Shown piece after piece: positions 53,700 through 62,527 of a stretch of 64,000 nt of DNA. The position numbers and the translations under genes are program-made. Each line of letters starts with the position of its first letter. Position 1 is the stretch's first letter. The notes beneath the pieces were generated by a model that saw only the letters and a list, made by a program, of their open reading frames with translations, searched no databases and was not told the DNA's origin. This DNA comes from Gluconacetobacter takamatsuzukensis (GTDB lineage: Bacteria > Pseudomonadota > Alphaproteobacteria > Acetobacterales > Acetobacteraceae), in assembly GCF_014174275.1 (NCBI RefSeq), contig NZ_JABEQK010000004.1, forward strand, positions 124,001 through 188,000, given 5' to 3'.

Positions 53700-55107
53700 T
53701 TACTGGGTGATGCGCGCCGACGAGATGGAAGCCTGGAAAAGCGTTGCCAGGGCGTCTGAAATACTTTGATCGGTCGAAACTGTTATGAACAGGTCGGGTG
53801 ATGAGGCGCATTGAGAGACATAGTTTTCGTAATTATTGTTCAGGACCGGCCCGACATTATTGACCGACCATGAATCTCCAGTCAGGGAGTCCGGGATATA
53901 TTCGGTATAGAGGATCGCGATCCTGATGCCGCGCGCCTTGATCTTGGCGCACTGATAGAGATCGGGCAGGCCGATCGGCTTGTATATGCGCGATCCGCTG
54001 GTAGGCGGGGTGGAGGCGCCATTGGGGTTGGGTTCGTCGCTCATGCCGTCCGTGACGATGAACAGGACTGCTTGCGGCGTATCGCCGTTGATCCCGGTTC
54101 CGGCCTGCTGGGGCAGGACGTTTTGCAGCATGCTGTAAAGGGCCCCGGCGGTCATCGTATCGCTGTCCCCCGACAGGTGCGGATTGGCGCTGCCCGGGTT
54201 GTTGTCGGAAACATACAGGGGGGGGCACGATATAGGGAGAAACCTTGGTGCTATAGTTGGCCTGGACGTTATCGATAGTATCGGTTTTCTGTAGATTGGT
54301 GAATGTATAGGCGGTATTGGCTGTGCCGTATGTTGAAATGTTCATACGGTATATCGTATTGTTCTTGCTTGCCATGCTTTCGGCGAGGGTGAAAAGCTGC
54401 GAAACGGCCTTGCCTTCCGCGTCGATACGCAGATCGAAAGATGACTGGCTTATGGCCCACATATACGGGTCGGCCTTCCCTTTGGTGAAGCTCGAATAAT
54501 GGCAGGCGAAGCGGCAGCCGGAATTATTATAGCCGGCCACCGCGATCAGGCCGTCGGTCGTGGTGGGGTAGGCCATCGACATCGATGTATCGAGCAGGAA
54601 ATAGAAATCCATGTTCGGCGCGATGGAATTGGTGGTGTCGGATTCCCCCCGCACGGTCAGGGTGGGCCGCCCCAGGACGGTGGCAAACGCGTTGGGCGAT
54701 TCCGCCACGTAGCTGACGGAGGCCACGCGCTTTCCCGCGCTGGTGGAGGACGTGACCGTCAGGGAATCCAGTTTGAAGTCGCTGGCGTTGGGCAGGCTCC
54801 GGATCTGGGAGCAGGATTCGTCGGCCTGGTCGGCGGTGCCGGTCTGTTTTTCCGCCTGGGAGCAGAACAGGGCCGTTGCCTCGGTCTGGGCGTCCGCGTC
54901 GCTCAGCTCCATCATCGGCGCGCTGACGGCATAAAGGGCGGCCGCGTCGGCGATTGCATCCAGCTTGGTGCGTGTTTTCATCGCGCGCGAATAATCGATC
55001 GCCATGCCGACGGCGAAAATGAGCGGGATGGCGGCGAAGGCGAAAATCAGCAGTACGCCGCCGCGCCGGTCATTGCGTAATCCGCGTAAAAACGTGCGCT
55101 GGGGCAT
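53700..55107 (-). pseudogene. tadG: TadG-like vWA pilus-assembly protein, frameshifted at a G8 tract (possibly phase-variable)
   Basis: The N-terminus has a pseudopilin-like segment, RRGGVLLIFAFAAIPLIFAVGMAIDYSRA, then a von Willebrand A domain whose MIDAS motif DTSMS is in FYFLLDTSMSMAYP. At codons 295-297 the minus strand reads eight C (plus-strand G8, 54218-54225). With seven, the frame would continue as PPLYVSDNNPGSANPHL and on through VLFIVTDGMSDEPN to a stop at 53700, giving about 468 residues. As written, the first frame runs into about 120 unrelated residues to 53857. This is either slipped-strand phase variation, a recent mutation or a sequencing error. It is third in the minus-strand TadE-TadE-TadG set. 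Confidence 0.85.
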
Positions 55108-55144
55108 GGAGTATGGTTTCCGCTCGCGTGGTCGAAATGTCCGA

Positions 55145-55750
55145 TTACTGGGCCTTGCTGCAATCGAACGGAATCGCATTGCAATCGGCGCAGGGGATGT
55201 TGGTGAAATTACGCGGCACCATGTAGACATTGTCGCCCAGCAGGTTGGGAACGGCAAAGCCAAAACTGGCGGCGGGGCTGTAATTGTAGCTGATCTCGGA
55301 AAAAATGAAATACACGCCCTGTACAGTCATGGACGAGGGGAGCGTGACCGTCGTGCCAGGCGTGAGGGCTGCGCCGGAGGCGCCGCCGACAAGGCCCCGG
55401 CTCCAGATGACATAGGATTTCAGATTGGGGCAGGTCGTGACTTCGCTGATGCGGATCGTTGCGTTCGTCACGCTGTAGGGGGCCAGGATCACGCTGGCCG
55501 TGCTCAGTTCGGAATCGACTTCCGCGGCGGTGGTTGAGCTGACGGTGCTTTGGGACACCAGGTCGGCCACGGCGCGGGCGGTGATCGTGACTTTGCGATT
55601 ACATGCGATAGCGTTCAGGATCACGATGCCGCCGAGGTAGAGAATGAGCATCGCAGGCAGGATCAGGGCGAATTCCAGCGCCACCACGCCGGATGTGTCA
55701 TGCCGCAACCGGCCGGACGGACGAAATGGGCGAGGCCTGCGCTTCATCAA
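55145..55750 (-). CDS. tadE: TadE/TadF-like minor pseudopilin
   Basis: 201 residues. A basic leader ends at Gly, then VVALEFALILPAMLILYLGGIVI forms the hydrophobic helix, with Glu at position +5 after the predicted cleavage, like Flp-type pilins. The rest is a periplasmic domain with paired cysteines at the end (IPCADCNAIPFDCSKAQ). It overlaps the upstream TadE gene by 4 nt (55747-55750). TadE-like proteins are needed for Flp pilus assembly. Confidence 0.88.
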   Translation of the reverse strand: MMKRRPRPFRPSGRLRHDTSGVVALEFALILPAMLILYLGGIVILNAIACNRKVTITARAVADLVSQSTVSSTTAAEVDSELSTASVILAPYSVTNATIRISEVTTCPNLKSYVIWSRGLVGGASGAALTPGTTVTLPSSMTVQGVYFIFSEISYNYSPAASFGFAVPNLLGDNVYMVPRNFTNIPCADCNAIPFDCSKAQ

Positions 55751-56346
55751 AAGGGCTCCGACTTCGCCACCAGCGTTGCCACGACGAATTGCTGCCCGTT
55801 CGTAGCCGTGGTCGCGAAATTATATCCCAGAATGCTGGATGGCAGGTTCCATGAATAGAGCAGGCGAACGAGAACGACGACGCCGGTTCCGCCGGGCGTG
55901 TAGGAGGCGTTGCTTGTGAGCGTGCCGTTCTGGCCGACGCTGACTGTCGGCAGCGTCGTATCGATGTCATCGAAACTCGCCGCGCTTTCGACCTGCACGA
56001 TCAGGTTGGAACATTGCATGAAGGCAGGCAGCACAGCACAGACTTCAGTCTGGAAATTCTGTTGCAGCGCTGCCGCCGTCTGGGTCTTGTATGCTGCATC
56101 CAGCTTCTGCTGCTGGCCCGTAATGATCCATCGCGACGCGGTCTCGGCGCAGGTGAGCAGCGAGGACTGGATGAAAAAGCTGAGCGACGTGACCAGGGTG
56201 GCGACGAGCAGGACGATGAAGGGGACGACGACAAGGCCGAACTCCAGCGCGGCGACACCGCGTCGGCAGGCCAGGAATGCGGGAATCTTGGTCCGGACAA
56301 ATGAACTGTCACCCTCGCGGCATCGTATCCTGCGCGGTAGCGCCAA
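55747..56346 (-). CDS. tadE: TadE-like minor pseudopilin
   Basis: 199 residues. The leader ends RRG, followed by VAALEFGLVVVPFIVLLVATLVTSLSFFI, a class IVb pseudopilin helix with Glu+5. The periplasmic part holds CAETASRWIITGQQQ and two more cysteines (EVCAVLPAFMQC). It is the first gene of the minus-strand TadE-TadE-TadG operon. A 7-bp dyad at 56391-56410 lies 45 nt upstream. Confidence 0.88.
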   Translation of the reverse strand: MALPRRIRCREGDSSFVRTKIPAFLACRRGVAALEFGLVVVPFIVLLVATLVTSLSFFIQSSLLTCAETASRWIITGQQQKLDAAYKTQTAAALQQNFQTEVCAVLPAFMQCSNLIVQVESAASFDDIDTTLPTVSVGQNGTLTSNASYTPGGTGVVVLVRLLYSWNLPSSILGYNFATTATNGQQFVVATLVAKSEPF

Positions 56347-56776
56347 GGGCGTCGTTCCTTTTCAATCGTTGATATCACCCATACGCCATGCAGCTTGCGT
56401 GCTCAAGCTGGGTGGGGGGCTTCGGTGGAAGCTTTATTTCTTGTCCCGGCTTTCAGTACAGGAACGGGAAAAAGCGGAGGCAGTGGTCGTGTGGCGTCCG
56501 GAAGTGCCGGATGACATTGTCTGTGCCCTTGCTGGTCCTGTCTGGACATGGTGCGGATACTGGGTCAATTAGCGTGGGTCTCGGTAGTGTCCCCGGGCGG
56601 GGCGTCGAATGAAAGGCGTCGGGCCGCATGAATAATCGAATGGATCGGGTCGTCAGGCACGTGAGGGATCTCATCGTGGCCGTTGCCGGGGAGGTGATCG
56701 GGCGTTTGCGTGCGCGTCTGGTCCCGGGGCGTGGCGCTATGGTGCCCGCGGGCGATGTTGGTGGTCAGGTGTCCTG
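56347..56776. other. Divergent region upstream of tadE operon and membrane-protein gene
   Basis: 430 nt. The dyad CAGCTTG/CAAGCTG (56391-56397/56404-56410) lies 45 nt upstream of tadE and could be its operator. The only plausible gene is the small frame at 56628-56777. Other open frames have no recognisable features. Confidence 0.5.
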
Positions 56777-56777
56777 A
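56628..56777 (+). CDS. Possible small ORF translationally coupled to the next gene
   Basis: 49 codons beginning MNNRMDRVVRHVRDLIVAVAG; its TGA overlaps the ATG of the downstream membrane protein (TGATG, 56775-56779). A mixed charged/hydrophobic helix is predicted. No ribosome site is obvious and no family is recognised. The coupling overlap is the main support. Confidence 0.3.
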   Translation: MNNRMDRVVRHVRDLIVAVAGEVIGRLRARLVPGRGAMVPAGDVGGQVS

Positions 56778-58249
56778 TGACGGATCCGCGTGCTTCGTTT
56801 TCGCTCCGCTCTTTTCGCCTGGGCATGCCGCCGCTGACTGGCCTGATGATTCCGGCGATCTATGCGCTGGCACTGTTTTCGAGCGGCCTTCTGGGCGACG
56901 GCGACACGTTCTGGCATGTTGCCAGCGGCAACTGGATCCTGGCCCATCGGGCGGTGCCGCATGTCGATCCATTTTCGTACACGTTCGTCGGGCAGCCATG
57001 GACCGCGCATGAATGGCTGTCGGAAGTGCTGTTTGCCGCGGCCTTCGACCTGGCCGGGTGGAGCGGCGTCCTGATCCTGACGAGCCTTGCCGTTGCGCTG
57101 ACCGCTATCCTGCTGGCGGGCGTGCTGGCCCGCTACATGGGTGTGCTGGCCACGTGGCTGACGACCATGGTGGCGCTGGGCTGTGTTACGCCCAGCCTGC
57201 TGGCCCGCCCGCATATGCTGGCCCTGCCTGCCATGGCGGCCTGGACGATTGCCCTGCTGCGGGCCCGTGCCCGAAATACCACGCCGGGACTGCCTGTACT
57301 GGTCATCATGGTAGTCTGGGCCAACCTGCATGGCAGTTTTGCCCTGGGGCTGGCGCTGACCATCGCCTTTGCCGTCGAGGCCGTGGCGGACCGGCCGGAT
57401 GCGCGCCTGCGGACGGCAGGGCGATGGGGCGGCTTCTTTCTGCTGGCCGTGCTGGCGGCGAGGCTGACGCCGAACGGCTGGCATGGGCTGCTTTTTCCGG
57501 TGGAATTGATCCGCATGCCTGAACTGGCGCGCATCGCCGAATGGCAACCGATAAACGTCGCGCGAAACCCGGCGCCGGAAGTGGCGCTGCTGGCGCTGGT
57601 CTATATCGCGCTGACCCGCCGGCTGAGCCTGCCACCGATCCGGCTGCTGATCCTGATGGGACTAATTCATCTTTGCCTGCACCATGTGCGGAACAGCATG
57701 GTGGTGGGCGTGATTGCGCCACTGATTCTGGCAGCGCCGCTGGGTCGCGCGCTGGACGGGCGGGAGGGTGCGGAGGGTGCTTTCCATAAGCCCGGGCATC
57801 CGGCGCGTGAGGTCGTCGTTCTGATCTGTGCGCTGCTGCTGGTGACTGGTGGTCGTCTGTTGCGTCCTGTGACGCTGGACGACAGCAACATGACGCCGAT
57901 TTCGGCCCTGAACAGCCTGCCGGCGGCCGTCACGGCTCGTCCGGTCCTGAATGCCTATCAATTCGGGGGGTATCTGATCTTCAGGGGAATCCGTCCTTTC
58001 GTCGATGGGCGGGCCGACATGTATCGATCGTTCATCAATGATTATCGAGGGCTGACGGACTATCCGGACCATGCGGATTTTGCCCGCGCCGCCGAACGTT
58101 TCCATCTGGGCTGGACCATTTTCCCGTCTGACAGCGCCATCGGGCAGATGCTGGATACGCAGCCGGGCTGGCGGCGCGTTTATTCCGACCGGTTTGCCGT
58201 TGTTCATATGCGCGTCGCGGATGACGACGGCGTCGCGAAACCGAAATGA
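56777..58249 (+). CDS. Large polytopic membrane protein, possible GT-C glycosyltransferase, in the Tad locus
   Basis: 490 residues with about ten hydrophobic helices and a soluble C-terminal part (residues 380-490). The first outer loop holds LLGDGDTFWHVASGNWILAHRAVPHVDPFSYTFVGQPWTAHEWLSEVLF, a pattern shared by an uncharacterised bacterial family and reminiscent of GT-C enzymes with an acidic residue in loop 1. The C-terminal region has AYQFGGYLIFRGIRPFVDGRADMY. It lies between the TadE operon and flp, so pilin or envelope glycosylation is a reasonable hypothesis. No activity is proven. Confidence 0.7.
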   Translation: MTDPRASFSLRSFRLGMPPLTGLMIPAIYALALFSSGLLGDGDTFWHVASGNWILAHRAVPHVDPFSYTFVGQPWTAHEWLSEVLFAAAFDLAGWSGVLILTSLAVALTAILLAGVLARYMGVLATWLTTMVALGCVTPSLLARPHMLALPAMAAWTIALLRARARNTTPGLPVLVIMVVWANLHGSFALGLALTIAFAVEAVADRPDARLRTAGRWGGFFLLAVLAARLTPNGWHGLLFPVELIRMPELARIAEWQPINVARNPAPEVALLALVYIALTRRLSLPPIRLLILMGLIHLCLHHVRNSMVVGVIAPLILAAPLGRALDGREGAEGAFHKPGHPAREVVVLICALLLVTGGRLLRPVTLDDSNMTPISALNSLPAAVTARPVLNAYQFGGYLIFRGIRPFVDGRADMYRSFINDYRGLTDYPDHADFARAAERFHLGWTIFPSDSAIGQMLDTQPGWRRVYSDRFAVVHMRVADDDGVAKPK

Positions 58250-58350
58250 CACGGTTCCGGGAAGATAGTTAAATTTTTTTTCCTGCCCAGGTTGGGGACT
58301 AGCAAAAAGGCCCAAAATTAGTATATTGCGAAAGAGTAAGGAGAATACAT

Positions 58351-58551
58351 ATGCTACGAGTTAGTAAAAGATTGGTATCGGTCGCTCGTGGGTTGCGCGG
58401 CGATCGGCGTGGCGTCACGGCGCTGGAATATGGCTTAATCGCGGCCCTGATCGCGGCGGTGATCATGGGGTCGGTGTCGCTGATCGGTGGTAAGCTGAAT
58501 AATACGTTCAGCAGTATTAATGCTCAGCTTGGTTCGTCGACCAGTAGCTAA
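58351..58551 (+). CDS. flp: Flp-type class IVb pilin
   Basis: 66 residues. The leader ends GDRRG, then VTALEYGLIAALIAAVIMGSVSLIG with the Glu+5/Tyr+6 signature of Flp pilins. A short Ser-rich tail follows. A strong ribosome site TAAGGAG lies 8 nt upstream, and the preceding 100 nt are AT-rich with a TATATT hexamer at 58322. This is the major pilin, cleaved by CpaA. A terminator follows, so it can be expressed well above the assembly genes. Confidence 0.95.
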   Translation: MLRVSKRLVSVARGLRGDRRGVTALEYGLIAALIAAVIMGSVSLIGGKLNNTFSSINAQLGSSTSS

Positions 58552-58603
58552 GTGTGGCTGTAGTCGGCGTTTTCGGCGGACGAAAACAGGCTAGAGAGCG
58601 GGG

Positions 58604-58644
58604 AAGGGAGCATGTCCGCGAGCGGGTCGTGCTCCCTTTCTTTT
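58604..58644 (+). terminator. Terminator after flp
   Basis: AAGGGAGCA (58604-58612) pairs with TGCTCCCTT (58630-58638), followed by TCTTTT. It lies between flp and cpaB. Partial termination here would explain high pilin and lower assembly-protein levels (inference). Confidence 0.8.
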
Positions 58645-58706
58645 ATCTGTGGAAGGGCGGACATGATCCGCTGCCCATGCCTTGGTTGGCGTGAGGGGGT
58701 CAAGGC

Positions 58707-59537
58707 TTGAATCCGCGCATTTTGTTGCTGGCCCTGCTTCTGATGGGAGGCGGGGGGGCGTTTCTGTTCTTCCGCCTTCTTTCCGCACCCGCACCGCTCC
58801 CCGCAGGGCCCGCGCCCGAGGCGAGGCGCGAGGTTCTCGTGGCGGTGCATTCTGTCCGTCCGGGGGACTTCCTGCGTGCGGCTGATTTTACCCCCCGTTC
58901 GTTCCCGATTTCAAAGATTCCGCAAGGGGCGGCTGATGCATCGCTGAAGGCGCGGCATGGCCTGGATGGGGCCGTGGCACGGCAGGAGCTTGCCGCGGAC
59001 GGTGTGCTGAAGGCGGACGGGTTCGTGACGCCGGATGAGACCGGATTCCTGCGGGAAGTCCTGGCGCCAGGCATGCGCGCGATCAGTATCTTCATCACGC
59101 CCGTCACGGGTGTTTCCGGCCTTGTGGAGCCGGGCGACCAGGTGGATGTGGTGCTGGTGCAGCAGGCCCATGACGGCCCTGATGGCCATGAGGGCGCGGC
59201 AGGCGCCAAGGGCGTGGTGGCGAGCGCGCGCATCCTGGCTGTGGGGCAATCCGTGCGCAAGATCCAGGTCGACCCCAAGAAGGAGGCAGGTGGGACCATG
59301 CCCTCTCCGTCGACCGCCACGCTGGAAGTGTCGCCGGAGGATGTCGGGGTTCTGAGTGTGGCATCCAAGATGGGGGATCTGGTGCTTGCGATCCGCCCCC
59401 GGAGCAGTGAAGGGCAGGCATCCTCGGTACCGCAGGTCGACGGCGAGAAAGTATCCATGAAGCTGCAGAACACCACCAGGCGGTCTTCGGTGCGGGTCTA
59501 TAACGGGACGGCGAGTGCAAGTAATGTCGAGTTTTAA
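58707..59537 (+). CDS. cpaB: Flp pilus assembly protein CpaB (RcpC)
   Basis: 276 residues with a TTG start; GAGGGGG lies about 8 nt upstream. The N-terminal membrane anchor is ILLLALLLMGGGGAFLFFRLL. The SAF domain spans residues 42-110 (VLVAVHSVRPGDFLRAADFTPRSFP) and the RcpC core includes MRAISIFITPVTGVSGLVEPGDQVDVVLVQ. CpaB sits in the periplasm and helps assemble the secretin channel. It overlaps the cpaC start (59524) by 14 nt. Confidence 0.93.
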   Translation: MNPRILLLALLLMGGGGAFLFFRLLSAPAPLPAGPAPEARREVLVAVHSVRPGDFLRAADFTPRSFPISKIPQGAADASLKARHGLDGAVARQELAADGVLKADGFVTPDETGFLREVLAPGMRAISIFITPVTGVSGLVEPGDQVDVVLVQQAHDGPDGHEGAAGAKGVVASARILAVGQSVRKIQVDPKKEAGGTMPSPSTATLEVSPEDVGVLSVASKMGDLVLAIRPRSSEGQASSVPQVDGEKVSMKLQNTTRRSSVRVYNGTASASNVEF

Positions 59538-60939
59538 AAAGGGAATCGCGCATGCCGCCGGCGCGATCCTGATGGTTGCCGTCGCCCTGTGGGCCCCGTC
59601 GCTTCGTGCCGAGCCGGGTTCGTCCGCGGCGGTTGCGCCAGAGGCCAGCATCGTTCTGGCCGCGGGCACCGGGCGGATGATCCAGTTGCCGCAGGAAGCC
59701 GGCAGCCTGTTCTCGGCCGATCCGAAGGTGGCGGAAGTCCGTTCGGCCAGTCCGCACAGCATGTTCGTGTTCGGTGTGGGGCCTGGCAATACCACCATCG
59801 AAGCGAGTTCGCCGGAGGGGGAACTGGTCGCGCGCTATGTCGTGCGGATCATGCCGGCATCGTATGATGCCTCGTTTCTTCGTCAGAACGAAGCGCCTGC
59901 CAGTCCCGATGTGCGGATTGCGTCCTCGCCCGACGGGCTGAACCTCGACGGCCAGGCCAGGGATCCGCAGGCGGCCCAGAAACTGACCGAAAAGGCCAAG
60001 GCCCTTGCCGCCAACAAGGACGGGTATGTGGCGGACTACATGACCGTGCCCGGCTCCCTCCAGGTTAATCTGCGTGTCCAGATTGTCGAGATGGCACGCA
60101 GCCTGGTGCGGGAACTGGGTGTGGAATGGCAGAACGTCAACGCATTGGGCACGTCCGCGGCCATTGGCGTGGCGACCCAGAGCCCGCTTGCGACCATGGC
60201 CGATATCCAGAACAGCATGGGCTTTCTGTCCCGCTTCAATATCGGGCACCAGAAGGTGACGCTGGAGACGGTGGTGGACGCGCTGGCGCAGGACAATCTG
60301 ATCCATAGTCTGGCCGAACCCAACCTGACGACCATCAGCGGCCATCCCGCCAGTTTTCTGGCGGGCGGTGAATACCCCATCCCGACCTCGAGCTATGGCG
60401 GGACGACCAACGTGACCTTCAAGCGGTATGGCATCGGTCTGGATTTCCTGCCGACCGTCCTGGCGGACGGGCGGATCAACATGCGGGTCAGGCCGGAGGT
60501 GAGCGCATTGACCACGGCTGGAGCCGTCACGTTGCAGAACGGGAATTCGTCGGTGCAGATTCCCGCCATTACGGTGCGCCGTGCCGATACGATGGTGGAA
60601 CTGGGAAGCGGGCAGAGTTTCGCCATTGCCGGCCTGCTGTCGGACGATACCAAGATCAATTCCACAGGTCTGCCCTGGCTTTCGGACATTCCGGTTCTGG
60701 GGGCGCTGTTCAAATCATCCAGCTTCCAGAAGGATGAGACAGAACTGGTGATTATCGTGACGCCGTATCTGGTGAAGCCGGTCAACAATGTCCGGGAACT
60801 GCATCGGCCCGATGACGGATGGACGCCGCCGAACGACATGGAGCGCATGTTCCTGATGCGTCAGAGCGGCACGAATGTCCATCGCCGCCGCCCGTGGCAG
60901 ACGATGGATGTCGGCGATGCCGGCTTCATGGTGGAGTGA
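59524..60939 (+). CDS. cpaC: Tad secretin CpaC (RcpA)
   Basis: 471 residues. Start ATG 59524; GTG 59515 is possible. The signal peptide ends PSLRA. The BON-like/pilotin N-domain includes LAAGTGRMIQLPQEAGSLFSADPKVAEVR. The C-terminal secretin domain has LAEPNLTTISGHPASFLAGGEYPIP and the secretin signature GLPWLSDIPVLGALFKSSSFQKDETELVIIVTPYLVKPV. It forms the outer-membrane gate for the pilus. The lipoprotein gene follows after 4 nt. Confidence 0.94.
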   Translation: MSSFKKGIAHAAGAILMVAVALWAPSLRAEPGSSAAVAPEASIVLAAGTGRMIQLPQEAGSLFSADPKVAEVRSASPHSMFVFGVGPGNTTIEASSPEGELVARYVVRIMPASYDASFLRQNEAPASPDVRIASSPDGLNLDGQARDPQAAQKLTEKAKALAANKDGYVADYMTVPGSLQVNLRVQIVEMARSLVRELGVEWQNVNALGTSAAIGVATQSPLATMADIQNSMGFLSRFNIGHQKVTLETVVDALAQDNLIHSLAEPNLTTISGHPASFLAGGEYPIPTSSYGGTTNVTFKRYGIGLDFLPTVLADGRINMRVRPEVSALTTAGAVTLQNGNSSVQIPAITVRRADTMVELGSGQSFAIAGLLSDDTKINSTGLPWLSDIPVLGALFKSSSFQKDETELVIIVTPYLVKPVNNVRELHRPDDGWTPPNDMERMFLMRQSGTNVHRRRPWQTMDVGDAGFMVE

Positions 60940-60943
60940 GAAG

Positions 60944-61279
60944 ATGGGCAGGTATTCGCTGACCGCGCGCCGATATGCAGTCCATGCAGCCGGCGCTCTT
61001 CTGGTTGCCGGGCTGGGGGGATGTTCGACCATGGAGCCGCTGGACCAGCCCTATAGCTGGCGGCCGCTTGGGGCGAACCACGCCAATGTGGTGGCGGAGG
61101 TCGAACGGCCGGGCGATCTCGTTTCCGGGCGCCCCCTCGGCCCCAGTGACGGGCATGAGGCGGCGGATGCGGTGCAGCGCCTGCGTGACAACAAGCTGCG
61201 GGACCTGGCGTCCACACAGACGTCGGACGCTACCTCGGGCGGCTCGTCCGGCGGTGGTGGCGGCGGTGGGGGAGACTGA
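60944..61279 (+). CDS. Small Tad-locus lipoprotein (CpaD position)
   Basis: 111 residues. The signal peptide ends in lipobox LVAGLGGC. The mature part contains DQPYSWRPLGANHANVVAEVERPGDLVSGRPLG, reminiscent of the N-terminal part of CpaD, and ends in a Gly/Ser-rich tail (SGGSSGGGGGGGGD). It lies between cpaC and cpaE, exactly where cpaD sits, but is about half the usual CpaD length. It may be a shortened CpaD that helps place the secretin. Confidence 0.75.
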   Translation: MGRYSLTARRYAVHAAGALLVAGLGGCSTMEPLDQPYSWRPLGANHANVVAEVERPGDLVSGRPLGPSDGHEAADAVQRLRDNKLRDLASTQTSDATSGGSSGGGGGGGGD

Positions 61280-61285
61280 CGCGTC

Positions 61286-62527
61286 ATGGCTGACAATAAC
61301 GCGCAGTTTTCCGCCGGCGGGGAGGAGCAGAAACGTCCGGTTCGTGTTCTGGCCATTGCCCAGGACATGGAAACGGAAGAAATCCTGTCCGATTTTCTCA
61401 ATACGGTCTGCCCGGAGGAAAGCCAGCTCCTGCGCATGTCCGTCGATCAGGCCCGGAATTATCTGTCCCACAAGGACAGCCCGCCCTATGTGATCCTGGA
61501 TATCTGCGGCAGCGCCGACCCGCTGGCGACCGTCCGGACCTTCAAGGGGCTGGTGCCGCCCGACGTCAAGATGATGCTGATCGGCGACCGGGGGGATGTG
61601 AATTTCTATCGCTCGGTCACGCATGGCTATGGCGTTTCGGAGTATCTGTACCGTCCGCTCAACCGCAATCTCGTCGTCCGCTTCTTCGGCGATGTCATCC
61701 TGCATGGCCAGAAATCCCTTTCCAGTCCGGAAGGGGGCAGCTTCGTCATGCTGACCGGTATTCGCAACGGTGTCGGCGCGTCTACCCTGTTGGCCAATCT
61801 GGGCTGGTATGTGGCGGAGGAGGTAAGGCGGCATACGCTGCTGGTCGATTTCAATCTTCAGTCTTCCCGCCTTGGTATTCTGCTGAATGCCGAGGATAAT
61901 TACGGGTTGCAGGTCGTGATCGACGAGCCGGACCGGATGGATGACCTGCTGGTCGAACGCAGTCTTCAGCCGGTATCGGATCGGCTGAAACTGCTCTCGT
62001 CCCTGGGCAATATCGGCCAGCGTTCGCCCCTGCCTGCCGCCACGCTTGGCGCGCTGATCGATTTCGTGCGCGGGCAGTTCCATTTCGTCATGACGGAAAT
62101 GGACTGGAGCGAGGGAGAAATCTATTTCAGCCTGCTGGAACATGCGCGTTCGCTGGTGCTTGTCCTCGATCCTACCCTGGTGTCGGTGCGCGACACGCTT
62201 CGCCTTCTGGCCGCGCTGCCGCGCGTTCGTCTGTCGGCCATGCCGATCCTGGTCCTGAACCAGTATGGGCGGCCGGGCACGCTTTCGATGGAAGAAATCA
62301 GGAAAAGCCTGAATGCCGAACCGGATATCGTGATTCCGTACCTGCCGAAGGAATGTGGCGAGGCCGAGATCAACGGCGTTCCGATCATCAAGACCAGCAA
62401 GCAGTATCGCGCCGCGATCCGCAAGCTGGCCTCCGATGGCCTGTCGCTGCACTTGGGCGCAGAAGGGAGTGGTGATGCCACGAACTGGCTGAACAGGGTC
62501 CTGAAGGGCAATCTGAGGAGGCGGTAA
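61286..62527 (+). CDS. cpaE: Tad pilus localisation ATPase-like protein CpaE (TadZ)
   Basis: 413 residues. The N-terminal receiver-like domain (VRVLAIAQDMETEEIL) lacks a clear phospho-acceptor context. The MinD/ParA-like domain has the atypical P-loop GIRNGVGASTLLANLG, in which the usual KGGxGKT lysines are missing, as in other TadZ proteins. It places the pilus machine, often at the pole. Its stop overlaps the cpaF ATG by one base (62527). Confidence 0.93.
   Translation: MADNNAQFSAGGEEQKRPVRVLAIAQDMETEEILSDFLNTVCPEESQLLRMSVDQARNYLSHKDSPPYVILDICGSADPLATVRTFKGLVPPDVKMMLIGDRGDVNFYRSVTHGYGVSEYLYRPLNRNLVVRFFGDVILHGQKSLSSPEGGSFVMLTGIRNGVGASTLLANLGWYVAEEVRRHTLLVDFNLQSSRLGILLNAEDNYGLQVVIDEPDRMDDLLVERSLQPVSDRLKLLSSLGNIGQRSPLPAATLGALIDFVRGQFHFVMTEMDWSEGEIYFSLLEHARSLVLVLDPTLVSVRDTLRLLAALPRVRLSAMPILVLNQYGRPGTLSMEEIRKSLNAEPDIVIPYLPKECGEAEINGVPIIKTSKQYRAAIRKLASDGLSLHLGAEGSGDATNWLNRVLKGNLRRR

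Noticed and set aside
53857-54217. Treating the 120 residues after the G8 tract as the native TadG C-terminus
   Set aside because: The alternative frame continues the vWA fold (VLFIVTDGMSDEPN), whereas this one is Gln/Arg-rich with no domain features.
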